The notes beneath the pieces were generated by a model. The model made no database searches, was not told where the DNA came from, and saw nothing but the letters and a program-made list of their open reading frames with translations. This document shows, piece by piece, positions 1 through 6,347 of a DNA stretch of 10,036 nt. Source of the DNA: an uncultured Clostridia bacterium (GTDB lineage Bacteria; Bacillota; Clostridia; Oscillospirales; Ruminococcaceae); contig CAMEYZ010000064.1 of NCBI GenBank assembly GCA_945947715.1, positions 1 through 10,036 of the forward strand, written 5' to 3'. Each line of letters opens with the position of its first letter. The stretch's first letter is position 1. Position numbers and translations under genes: made by a program.

Positions 1-493
1 ACTCGGGGGTTATGGATATCTCGCCAAGTATGCCATTCCAGTTGGTCTGGGTATCGGGAGAGGTCATGTGACCGCCCCTTGTGGGATAGTCAGTATTATC
101 CACCATGACCGTCAGCTTAAAGGTCGGCTTTGCAAGAGCAGTGATATCATACAGATGAGAGGTGCATAAGCTGTTCCTGCTGCCCGCATATTCACCGTCT
201 ATCCACACATGGGATACTCTTGTGCGCTCCAGCTTCAATGTGTAAACGTTTTCCGAGGAATAGTCATCCAGGACGACCTCACGGGAAAACCATGCATAGC
301 CCTCATAATAATAAGGGTCATTAAGATAGCCCGTGCACACATCACTGTTATATTCTCCCTTTTTTGCCGCGGAAACGGTGTTGGGGAGCGTTATTTCATC
401 ATCAAGGCTTTTGAGAAAATATTTTTTTTCAATGCCTTCTTTGCTGCTGTCAGTGGAAAAGCTCCAGCTTCCCGAAAGCTCATATTTTTTCAT
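1..493 (-). CDS. Glycoside hydrolase family 2 protein, N-terminal part (runs off the left edge)
   Basis: This is the first 164 codons of a gene read leftwards and cut by the window edge. The translation begins MKKYELSGSWSFS and carries features of the GH2 N-terminal sugar-binding jelly-roll domain: an LPNT strand near residue 37, YYYEGYAWFSRE (about 61-72), LERTRVSHVWIDGEYAG (about 87-103), and MVDNTDYPTRGGH followed by DTQTNWNGILGEI near the end. In GH2 enzymes (beta-galactosidases, beta-glucuronidases and relatives) this domain precedes an Ig-like domain and the catalytic TIM barrel. Those would lie beyond base 1, so the substrate cannot be told. No signal peptide is visible, which suggests a cytoplasmic enzyme acting on imported oligosaccharides. 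The start at 493 is supported by an AAAGGA ribosome binding site 8 bases upstream and a promoter just beyond it. The gene diverges from polC and is probably regulated separately. The family call is firm; the activity is unknown. Confidence 0.85.
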   Translation of the reverse strand, partial: MKKYELSGSWSFSTDSSKEGIEKKYFLKSLDDEITLPNTVSAAKKGEYNSDVCTGYLNDPYYYEGYAWFSREVVLDDYSSENVYTLKLERTRVSHVWIDGEYAGSRNSLCTSHLYDITALAKPTFKLTVMVDNTDYPTRGGHMTSPDTQTNWNGILGEISITPE

Positions 494-525
494 GTCGGTT
501 ATCCTTTCATAATTTACTACTGATT

Positions 526-554
526 ATTGTAATATATTTTTTTGAAAAAGTCAA
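526..554 (-). promoter_or_regulatory. Sigma-A type promoter of the GH2 gene
   Basis: On the minus strand a TTGACT -35 box (554-549) is followed by a 17-base spacer and a TACAAT -10 box (531-526). Each hexamer matches the consensus at five of six positions. Transcription would start near base 519, leaving a leader of about 25 bases before the ATG at 493. The -35 box shares base 554 with an 8-bp inverted repeat that could be an operator. Confidence 0.75.
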
Positions 555-586
555 TGAAATTGAACAGGATTATGCAAAAATTTCAT
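554..586. repeat. 8-bp inverted repeat in the divergent promoter region (possible operator)
   Basis: ATGAAATT at 554-561 and its exact reverse complement AATTTCAT at 579-586 are separated by 17 bases, so the arm centres are about 25 bp apart. The repeat touches the -35 box of the GH2 promoter and ends 8 bases before the -35 box of the polC promoter. Position and symmetry suit a dimeric regulator of the sugar-hydrolase gene. The region is AT-rich, so chance is a real alternative. No regulator gene is in view. Confidence 0.4.
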
Positions 587-594
587 AGGGGTAC

Positions 595-623
595 TTGTAA
601 AATCTGCGGAATAGTTGTATAAT
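595..623 (+). promoter_or_regulatory. Sigma-A type promoter of polC
   Basis: TTGTAA (595-600) as -35 box and a perfect TATAAT (618-623) as -10 box are separated by 17 bases. Transcription would begin near 630, giving a leader of about 44 bases before the polC start at 674. The near-consensus form suits constant expression of an essential replication gene. Confidence 0.75.
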
Positions 624-673
624 AGTAGTATTGATATGCTGATATTTACATAATCTATTTTAAGGTGAATCCG

Positions 674-3600
674 ATGCTCATTAAAGAATTTTTTTCCGAA
701 TACTCCGATGCTATCCCTAACCCCATTGGCAGGGGCGAAATATTAAAGCTTACCCACAACAAGGAATCTACACGGCTCACTGTTTTCGCTAAGTTTGAGG
801 CTTTACAGCGCTGTGAGAATATCCTCGAATTTGAACGGGAAATGTGCCGTGCTATCGGTATCTCCGAGCTTTATCTCAGATGCAGATATGCTCCGAATCT
901 CTTTGAAACAAAATACGTAAATGAAGCTATTGCTCGGCTCAAAACTCGTATTGCCGTCATCAACGGTCATACAAAGGGAGCTATGCTCTCCGAACAGGAC
1001 GGGAATATCTATATCATACTGAAAAATGGCGGCGCTGAGCTTCTGAAAAAGGCTAAGGTGGATACCGAGCTTGCAAGACTGCTTACCGAGGAATTTTCCC
1101 GCAGCTTTTCCGTGGAAATATCCGAAAGGCAGTCCGACGAGGACCCTATGGAAAGCTATGCCCGCGAAATGGAAGAGCTGTACGCAAGCATGCCAGTTCC
1201 GGAGGCGCCTGTTATGAACGATGTTCCTGTCGATAATGAGCCTGTGGAGAAGCTGGATTTCAAGGAGCTCCCGATACTTGTCGAGGACGCAGAGGTCATT
1301 AAGGGAAAACGTATCTACGCTGACTCTGCTACTTCTATCGGCGATATCACCGGAAAGATGTCAAACGCCGTTATCTGGGGCGATGTGTTTGAATACGCCG
1401 AAAAGGAGATAAAAAACAAAAAGGGCGAGGAAAAACGAATTGTCACTGTGGGCATCACCGACTACACAAGCTCTATTTCCATAAAGGATTTTCAGGACAA
1501 GGAAGCCGAAAATCCTTACAAGCAGCTTAAGGAGGGCACTACTGTCGTTGTCCGTGGACGGGTGGACTTCGATACCTTCGACAATGAGCTTCAGTTTAAG
1601 GCAACCGATATAATGAAGGTCAAAAAGATAGAACGCACCGACACCTCCGAGGTCAAGCGCGTAGAGCTCCACATGCATACAAATATGTCAACTCTCGACG
1701 CGGTGACTCCTGTGGAAAAGCTTATCAAACAGGCATATTCATGGGGCCACAAGGCTATCGCCATAACCGACCACGGCGGAGTTCAGGCATTCCCTGCCGC
1801 TTATGACTGCGTTTCAGATATCCGAAAAAAAGGCGGCGATTTTAAGGCTATCTATGGCTGCGAGGCTTACTCCGTGGACGACTGCGAGGAGGCTGTCTCC
1901 TGCATCGAGGACCGTCCGCTGACAGGCGAGCTTATCGTGTTCGACCTGGAGACCACGGGATTTTCCGCAAACACCGAAAGAATAATCGAATACGGCGCTG
2001 TAAAGCTCAACAATCTGGAGCTGGGCGAGACCTTCTCCGAGTATGTAAACCCTGAAAGGGATATTCCACAAAGAATAACCGAGCTTACCGGCATTAAAAA
2101 TGAAGACGTACAAAATGCTCCCTCCCAGGAGGAGGTTCTGCGGAAATTCATCGCCTTCTGCGGTGAGAAGCCTGTGCTTATCGCTCATAATGCGGGCTTT
2201 GACACGTCCTTTATCCGCGCTGCCTGCGAAAGATATGGCATTGATTTTGAATTTTCAGTCATTGATACCGTAACTCTCAGCAGAGGTATTCTCACCGAGC
2301 TGAAAAAGTACAAGCTTGATATCGTGGCAAAGGCTCTGGGACTGGGCGAATTCGACCATCACCGCGCCTTTGAGGACGCGAAGATGCTGGGACGTATCTT
2401 CATCAAGCTGGCAAACCGTCTTATCACCGAGAACAGCATCTCAAACATCAGCGAGATAAACGGCTGTCTGCGAGGCGTTGACCCGAGAGCGCTGAAAACC
2501 TATCATCAAATAATTCTTGTCAAAAACAGCGTGGGACTGAAAAATCTTTACAAGCTGGTATCTATCGGTCACACAAAATACTACAAGCGACGTCCCCGTA
2601 TCCCCATATCTGAGCTTAAGCTCCACAGAGAGGGACTTATCGTGGGAAGCGCCTGCGAATCGGGAGAGCTTTTTACCGCTGTCCGCGATGGACGGAGCAT
2701 GTCCGAGCTGAAAAAGATAGCCTCACTTTATGACTATCTGGAGATTCAGCCCGTTCTCAACAACGAATTTCTCATACGCAGCGAGGACTATCCCGATATC
2801 AATACCATTGAGGACCTACAGGAGCTCAACAGAAAGATAGTCCGTCTGGGCGAGGAAATGAACATTCCCGTCTGCGCTACCTGCGACGTTCACTTCATGG
2901 ATAAGAACGATAGCGTTTTCCGAAAGATACTTATGTACGGAAAATTTGACGACGCTGAGCATCAGCCTCCCCTTTATCTGCGCACTACCGACGAAATGCT
3001 GGCAGAATTTTCTTACCTCGGAGAGGAAAAGGCTTTTGAGGTTTGCGTTACAAATCCCAATAAGATAGCCGATATGTGCGACCCCGATATAAGACCTATC
3101 CCTCCCGGCACCTTTACTCCCAGCATGGACAACGCCGAAGAGGAGCTTCCCCGTATCACCTGGGAGACTGCCCGCAGAATATATGGCGACCCTCTGCCCA
3201 AAATAGTGGAGGAACGCCTCGACAAGGAACTTACCTCTATCGTCAAGAACGGATTCGCCGTTCTGTACATGATCGCACAGAAGCTGGTGGCAAACTCCAA
3301 CGAACACGGCTATCAGGTGGGCTCCCGTGGTTCGGTCGGCTCGTCCTTCGTGGCGAACATGTCGGGTATCTCCGAGGTAAATTCCCTTCCACCCCATTAC
3401 ATCTGCGACCACTGCAAGCACAGCGAATTTTTCACCGATGGTTCCATCGGCTCGGGCTATGACCTGCCCGAAAAGGACTGTCCCGTCTGCGGTCAGCCTA
3501 TGCGCCGCGAGGGACACGATATCCCCTTCGAGACCTTCCTTGGATTTAACGGCGACAAGGCTCCTGATATCGACCTGAACTTCTCCGGCGAATATCAGAC

Positions 3601-4990
3601 CAGCGCTCACAAATACACCGAGACCCTTTTCGGAAGCGAAAACGTATTTAAAGCGGGTACTATCGGCACTGTTGCCGAAAAGACAGCATACGGCTATGTA
3701 AAGCATTATCTGGACGAAACCGGTCAACACGTCCCGAGAGCAGAGGAAAACCGCCTGACCAAGGGCTGCACCGACGTTAAGCGCACTACTGGTCAGCACC
3801 CAGGCGGAATGGTCGTTATTCCCTCTGATTACGAGGTTTACGATTTCACCGCCGTTCAGCACCCCGCCGAGGACGCTAACTCCGATGTGGTCACCACTCA
3901 CTACGACTTCCATTCTCTCCACGATACCATTCTTAAGCTTGACGAGCTCGGTCACGATTGTCCGACGCTGTACAAGCATCTTGAAGACATGACAGGCGTT
4001 ATGACAAAGGATATCTTCGCGGGCGATAAGAAGGTAATGAGTCTGTACACCTCCCCCGAGGCTCTGGGAGTGACCGCCGAGGATATCGGCTGGGAAACAG
4101 GCACCCTTGCTATCCCTGAAATGGGCACAAGCTTTGTAAAGGGAATGCTTCTTGAAGCAAAGCCTCAGAAATTCTCCGATCTGCTGCAGATATCGGGTCT
4201 GTCCCACGGTACCGACGTTTGGCTCGGAAACGCACAGGAGCTTATCAAAAACGGCACCTGCACCATTTCCGAGGTTATCGGCTGCCGTGACGGTATCATG
4301 ACCTATCTTATCTATCACGGAGTTGACCCGAACCTGTCCTTCAAGATAATGGAGATAACACGTAAGGGAAAGGCTCCGAAGCTGCTCACTGAGGAAATGA
4401 AGCAGAACATGCGGGACCACAATGTTCCCGAATGGTACATCGACAGCTGTCTGAAGATCAAGTACATGTTCCCGAAGGCTCATGCGGCGGCATATGTTAT
4501 TGCTGCGCAGAAGCTGGGCTGGTACAAGATAAATTATCCGCTGGAATTTTATGCGACTATATTCACTGTCCGCGGCGAGGACTTTGACGCGGAAGTAGCA
4601 ATGCTGGGACGGGACGCCGTTAAGATGAAGATAAATGAACTGAAAAACAAGGAAAGCCGTACTGCTAAGGAATCGGGCACTCTGGATATGCTGATGCTAA
4701 TAAATGAGATGATGGCGAGAGGGTTTGAATTTCTGCCCATTGACATCTATAAATCGGACGGGCTTGACTATCTGCCCGAGGACGGAAAGATAAGGCTGCC
4801 GTTCTGTGCTGCTTCGGGAATCGGAAACAATGCTGCGGTAGCACTCCGAGAAGCGGCGCTGCAGGGAGAATTCCTGTCCATTGACGAGGTACAGGAGCGA
4901 AGCGGCGTAGGCAAGAGTGTTATTGAGACGCTGGAATCCATAGGTGCGCTAAGGGACCTGCCGAAATCGGACCAGATATCGCTATTCTAA
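674..4990 (+). CDS. polC: DNA polymerase III PolC-type, alpha subunit with built-in 3'-5' exonuclease
   Basis: This is the main replicative polymerase of low-GC Gram-positive bacteria. The protein has 1438 residues, very close to the usual PolC size. Domains in order: N-terminal PolC region (1-220); OB fold (about 232-320, starting NAVIWGDVF); PHP domain opening with VELHMHT (H333, H335); a DEDDh exonuclease inserted in the PHP domain (D424 and E426 in DLETTG, D510, H563 and D568 in HHRAFED); and the polymerase core. The core has GSRGSVGSS (883-891), a four-cysteine zinc site (C911, C914, C936, C939), catalytic D965 and D967 in PDIDLNF, and a third aspartate D1090 in LKLDELGHD, with the family spacing. 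The C-terminus QISLF (1434-1438) is a canonical sliding-clamp binding motif. I chose the ATG at 674 because AAGGTG (662-667) sits 6 bases upstream. An in-frame GTG at 665 overlaps that site and is less likely. No defect is seen. Confidence 0.97.
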   Translation: MLIKEFFSEYSDAIPNPIGRGEILKLTHNKESTRLTVFAKFEALQRCENILEFEREMCRAIGISELYLRCRYAPNLFETKYVNEAIARLKTRIAVINGHTKGAMLSEQDGNIYIILKNGGAELLKKAKVDTELARLLTEEFSRSFSVEISERQSDEDPMESYAREMEELYASMPVPEAPVMNDVPVDNEPVEKLDFKELPILVEDAEVIKGKRIYADSATSIGDITGKMSNAVIWGDVFEYAEKEIKNKKGEEKRIVTVGITDYTSSISIKDFQDKEAENPYKQLKEGTTVVVRGRVDFDTFDNELQFKATDIMKVKKIERTDTSEVKRVELHMHTNMSTLDAVTPVEKLIKQAYSWGHKAIAITDHGGVQAFPAAYDCVSDIRKKGGDFKAIYGCEAYSVDDCEEAVSCIEDRPLTGELIVFDLETTGFSANTERIIEYGAVKLNNLELGETFSEYVNPERDIPQRITELTGIKNEDVQNAPSQEEVLRKFIAFCGEKPVLIAHNAGFDTSFIRAACERYGIDFEFSVIDTVTLSRGILTELKKYKLDIVAKALGLGEFDHHRAFEDAKMLGRIFIKLANRLITENSISNISEINGCLRGVDPRALKTYHQIILVKNSVGLKNLYKLVSIGHTKYYKRRPRIPISELKLHREGLIVGSACESGELFTAVRDGRSMSELKKIASLYDYLEIQPVLNNEFLIRSEDYPDINTIEDLQELNRKIVRLGEEMNIPVCATCDVHFMDKNDSVFRKILMYGKFDDAEHQPPLYLRTTDEMLAEFSYLGEEKAFEVCVTNPNKIADMCDPDIRPIPPGTFTPSMDNAEEELPRITWETARRIYGDPLPKIVEERLDKELTSIVKNGFAVLYMIAQKLVANSNEHGYQVGSRGSVGSSFVANMSGISEVNSLPPHYICDHCKHSEFFTDGSIGSGYDLPEKDCPVCGQPMRREGHDIPFETFLGFNGDKAPDIDLNFSGEYQTSAHKYTETLFGSENVFKAGTIGTVAEKTAYGYVKHYLDETGQHVPRAEENRLTKGCTDVKRTTGQHPGGMVVIPSDYEVYDFTAVQHPAEDANSDVVTTHYDFHSLHDTILKLDELGHDCPTLYKHLEDMTGVMTKDIFAGDKKVMSLYTSPEALGVTAEDIGWETGTLAIPEMGTSFVKGMLLEAKPQKFSDLLQISGLSHGTDVWLGNAQELIKNGTCTISEVIGCRDGIMTYLIYHGVDPNLSFKIMEITRKGKAPKLLTEEMKQNMRDHNVPEWYIDSCLKIKYMFPKAHAAAYVIAAQKLGWYKINYPLEFYATIFTVRGEDFDAEVAMLGRDAVKMKINELKNKESRTAKESGTLDMLMLINEMMARGFEFLPIDIYKSDGLDYLPEDGKIRLPFCAASGIGNNAAVALREAALQGEFLSIDEVQERSGVGKSVIETLESIGALRDLPKSDQISLF

Positions 4991-4996
4991 GCGGTC

Positions 4997-5077
4997 GGCG
5001 GGATGACCCGCAACCATTGCCGCGGCGGGATGACCCGCAGCCATTGCCGCGGCGGGATGACCCGCAGCCATTGCCGC
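4997..5077 (+). repeat. 27-bp tandem repeat, three copies, each with a hairpin
   Basis: Three units at 4997-5023, 5024-5050 and 5051-5077 follow the polC stop codon after six bases. Each consists of GGCGGGATGACCCGC followed by ARCCATTGCCGC. Units 2 and 3 are identical; unit 1 differs by one base (AACC instead of AGCC). Each contains the hairpin GCGGG-ATGA-CCCGC with a 5-bp stem and 4-base loop. No run of T follows, so this is not a standard intrinsic terminator, but a row of GC hairpins at a 3' end could protect the polC mRNA from exonucleases or slow the polymerase. The near-perfect identity suggests recent expansion. Confidence 0.9.
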
Positions 5078-5132
5078 GTTGTTCATTTTCAGCTTAGGCT
5101 ACATCAAGCCGCGGAAGTTACAAAATAGCGAA
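5068..5132 (+). repeat. 65-bp intergenic repeat, copy A
   Basis: The block starts inside the third tandem unit at CCATTGCCGC and runs to GCGAA. By hand alignment it matches 5246-5310 without gaps at 47 of 65 positions (about 72%). The best conserved parts are ATTGCCGC (5070-5077), TTCAGC (5088-5093) and AAGCCGCG (5106-5113). It is immediately preceded by a GC hairpin followed by AG, as is copy B. Confidence 0.6.
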
Positions 5133-5191
5133 GGAAGGTTCGAGGCTGAGTGAAAAACAGCTGAGCAGTAACCCCGCAATAAAAAGTTCGC

Positions 5192-5207
5192 CAGCCTTTC
5201 AAGGCTG
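5192..5207. repeat. Near-perfect palindrome
   Basis: CAGCCTT (5192-5198) and AAGGCTG (5201-5207) are exact reverse complements separated by two bases. As RNA it could fold into a short hairpin with CAGCC/GGCTG paired and a six-base loop; as DNA it could bind a dimeric protein. It lies between the two copies of the 65-bp block. Function is unknown. Confidence 0.45.
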
Positions 5208-5227
5208 CAGGTTTCCAAAGGGCGGCG

Positions 5228-5310
5228 GTCGGGTCCGCCCGACAGCGATTGCCGCATTTGGGATCTTCAGCATATGCGACATTAAGCCGCGAAAGTGACC
5301 GAAAGCCGAA
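5228..5310 (+). repeat. Hairpin plus 65-bp intergenic repeat, copy B
   Basis: GTCGGG-TCCG-CCCGAC (5228-5243) is a perfect 6-bp stem with a 4-base loop. It is followed by AG and then the second copy of the 65-bp block (5246-5310). The order, hairpin then (C/G)ATTGCCGC then body, is the same as in copy A, yet the stem and loop sequences differ while base pairing is kept. This points to a repeat family whose folded form matters, or to simple divergence of an old duplication. Confidence 0.55.
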
Positions 5311-5328
5311 TCGACGAACAATTGATAA

Positions 5329-5453
5329 CGCCGCCCGAAACAAGACCGCGGAATCACTCAAAATAAAGCCCGCGAGCAACAAAGTGGAACACCCTGCTCG
5401 GGCGGCGTGCATTTGACAGCGGAGCGAATCAAATGCACGGAGCTCTGCTCCGC
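5329..5453. other. Cluster of overlapping inverted repeats upstream of the SDR gene
   Basis: Four pairings can be read directly. CGCCGCCCGA (5329-5338) pairs with TCGGGCGGCG (5398-5407), 10 bp. CGAGCA (5373-5378) pairs with TGCTCG (5395-5400), 6 bp. GTGCATTTGA (5407-5416) pairs with TCAAATGCAC (5429-5438), 10 bp with a 12-base loop. CGGAGC (5438-5443) pairs with GCTCCG (5447-5452) across three bases. Several share bases and exclude each other, and the loop sequence GCGGAGC (5419-5425) can also pair with GCTCCGC (5447-5453). The cluster ends 68 bases before the SDR start codon. It could be a folded leader, a small RNA or a dead mobile repeat. I do not recognise any known riboswitch. Confidence 0.5.
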
Positions 5454-5520
5454 CGAAAACGAACAGCCGATCGTATGTAAATCTAAAAGCTTCATAAAAA
5501 ACGAAAATCGGAGGCCAAAT

Positions 5521-6315
5521 ATGAACATTATCCACAAATGCACCACCACAAGAAAAACCGCTGTGGTGACAGGCGCTACCTCGGGTATCGGACGGGATAT
5601 CGCCCGTCAGCTTCGGAAAAGAGGATATCATCTTATCATAACGGGACGCAACCAAAAGGAGCTTGAGCGCCTTGTATGCGAATTCGGCGAAAAATATACC
5701 ACCGCGGCAAGCGCCGATATCGCCGATAAAAGGGAATGTCTCGCCCTTTACAGGCTTGCCTGCGAATACAATACAGAGGTCCTCATCAACAACGCAGGCT
5801 TCGGTATGTACGGCGAATTTGCCGAAACAAGCCTTGCACGGGAAATGGATATGCTCGATGTCAACGTCAGGGCTGTGCATATCCTTATGAAGCTTTTCCT
5901 TAGAAGATTTGCTCATCGGAATTACGGGTATATCCTCAATGTTGCTTCCTCGGCAGGATATGTTCCCGGACCGTTTATGTCAGGCTATTATGCCTCAAAA
6001 AGCTATGTAGTCAGCCTTACATCCTCCGTTTATGAAGAGGTTAAACGCAGGGGTCTTAACGTTCATATCAGCATGCTTTGTCCCGGTCCCGTGAAAACTG
6101 ATTTCAACAGCAGGGCTGGCGTCCGCGGCAAGATAGACGGCATATCATCAGAGCTGGCAGCCGCAGAGGCTGTTGACGGAATGTTTGCTGGCAGATTTGA
6201 AATAATCCCAACTGCAGGCGTCAAGGCTATCTGCTATCTGGGCGGAGCAATGCCTAAAAAGATATCCGCCTTTGCTAACTATTTTGTTCAGAAGCTGAAC
6301 AAGTCAAGGAAATGA
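5521..6315 (+). CDS. Short-chain dehydrogenase/reductase (SDR family)
   Basis: This 264-residue protein is a classical SDR oxidoreductase, which uses NAD(P)H to reduce a carbonyl or the reverse. The Rossmann-fold cofactor motif TGATSGIG is at 17-24, NNAG at 90-93, the structural Asn at 115, the catalytic Ser at 143, and the YxxxK pair at Y156 and K160. PGPVKT follows at 188-193. The arginine in TGR (41-43), just after the second strand, favours NADP(H). The substrate cannot be read from sequence. The ATG at 5521 has a GGAGG site at 5510-5514, six bases away; an in-frame ATG at 5407 lies in the repeat region with no such site and adds residues unlike the family. The last helix region is basic (QKLNKSRK) and there is no signal peptide. 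recD2 follows after 32 bases on the same strand, so they may be co-transcribed, but no functional link is evident. Confidence 0.93.
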   Translation: MNIIHKCTTTRKTAVVTGATSGIGRDIARQLRKRGYHLIITGRNQKELERLVCEFGEKYTTAASADIADKRECLALYRLACEYNTEVLINNAGFGMYGEFAETSLAREMDMLDVNVRAVHILMKLFLRRFAHRNYGYILNVASSAGYVPGPFMSGYYASKSYVVSLTSSVYEEVKRRGLNVHISMLCPGPVKTDFNSRAGVRGKIDGISSELAAAEAVDGMFAGRFEIIPTAGVKAICYLGGAMPKKISAFANYFVQKLNKSRK

Positions 6316-6347
6316 TACACTGAGAATAACTGGAAAGGAGGGGTACG

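Larger units (their letters stand above)
4991..5520. other. GC-rich non-coding region packed with repeats and hairpins
   Basis: This 530-base gap between polC and the SDR gene holds no convincing gene. Long open frames cross it, notably a minus-strand one of 270 codons at 5104-5916, but half of that lies antisense to the well-supported SDR gene and it shows no recognisable domain. Contents in order: three tandem 27-bp hairpin units, a 65-bp block, a 16-bp near-palindrome at 5192, a second hairpin with a diverged copy of the 65-bp block, and a cluster of inverted repeats at 5329-5453. No U-tract terminator was found after polC and no good promoter before the SDR gene. A perfect TTGACA at 5413-5418 lacks a -10 box at the right distance. 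The composition is richer in GC than the AT-rich spacer upstream of polC. It resembles an accumulation of dispersed intergenic repeats, which is inference. Confidence 0.65.

Noticed and set aside
209..523. A 104-codon plus-strand open frame at the left end
   Set aside because: It is antisense to the GH2 coding sequence, which has a clear domain match, a ribosome binding site and a promoter.
2816..4483. A 555-codon open frame on the minus strand
   Set aside because: It lies wholly antisense to polC, whose catalytic motifs cover the same bases. It is a codon-bias shadow without recognisable motifs.
4997..5077. CRISPR array
   Set aside because: The repeats are directly adjacent without spacers and there are no cas genes.
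4991..5128. An in-frame continuation of 45 codons after the polC stop, where each 27-bp unit would encode a nine-residue repeat
   Set aside because: PolC already ends in its normal clamp-binding motif QISLF followed by TAA. Read-through is not supported, and a 27-bp unit keeps frame by its length alone.
5413..5441. A perfect TTGACA (5413-5418) as promoter of the SDR gene
   Set aside because: No -10 like sequence lies 16-18 bases downstream; the region there is CACGGAG. The hexamer falls within the stem of an inverted repeat.
5104..5916. A 270-codon open frame on the minus strand
   Set aside because: Its first half is antisense to the SDR gene, which has all family motifs; its second half lies in the repeat region. 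No domain or good ribosome binding site was seen.
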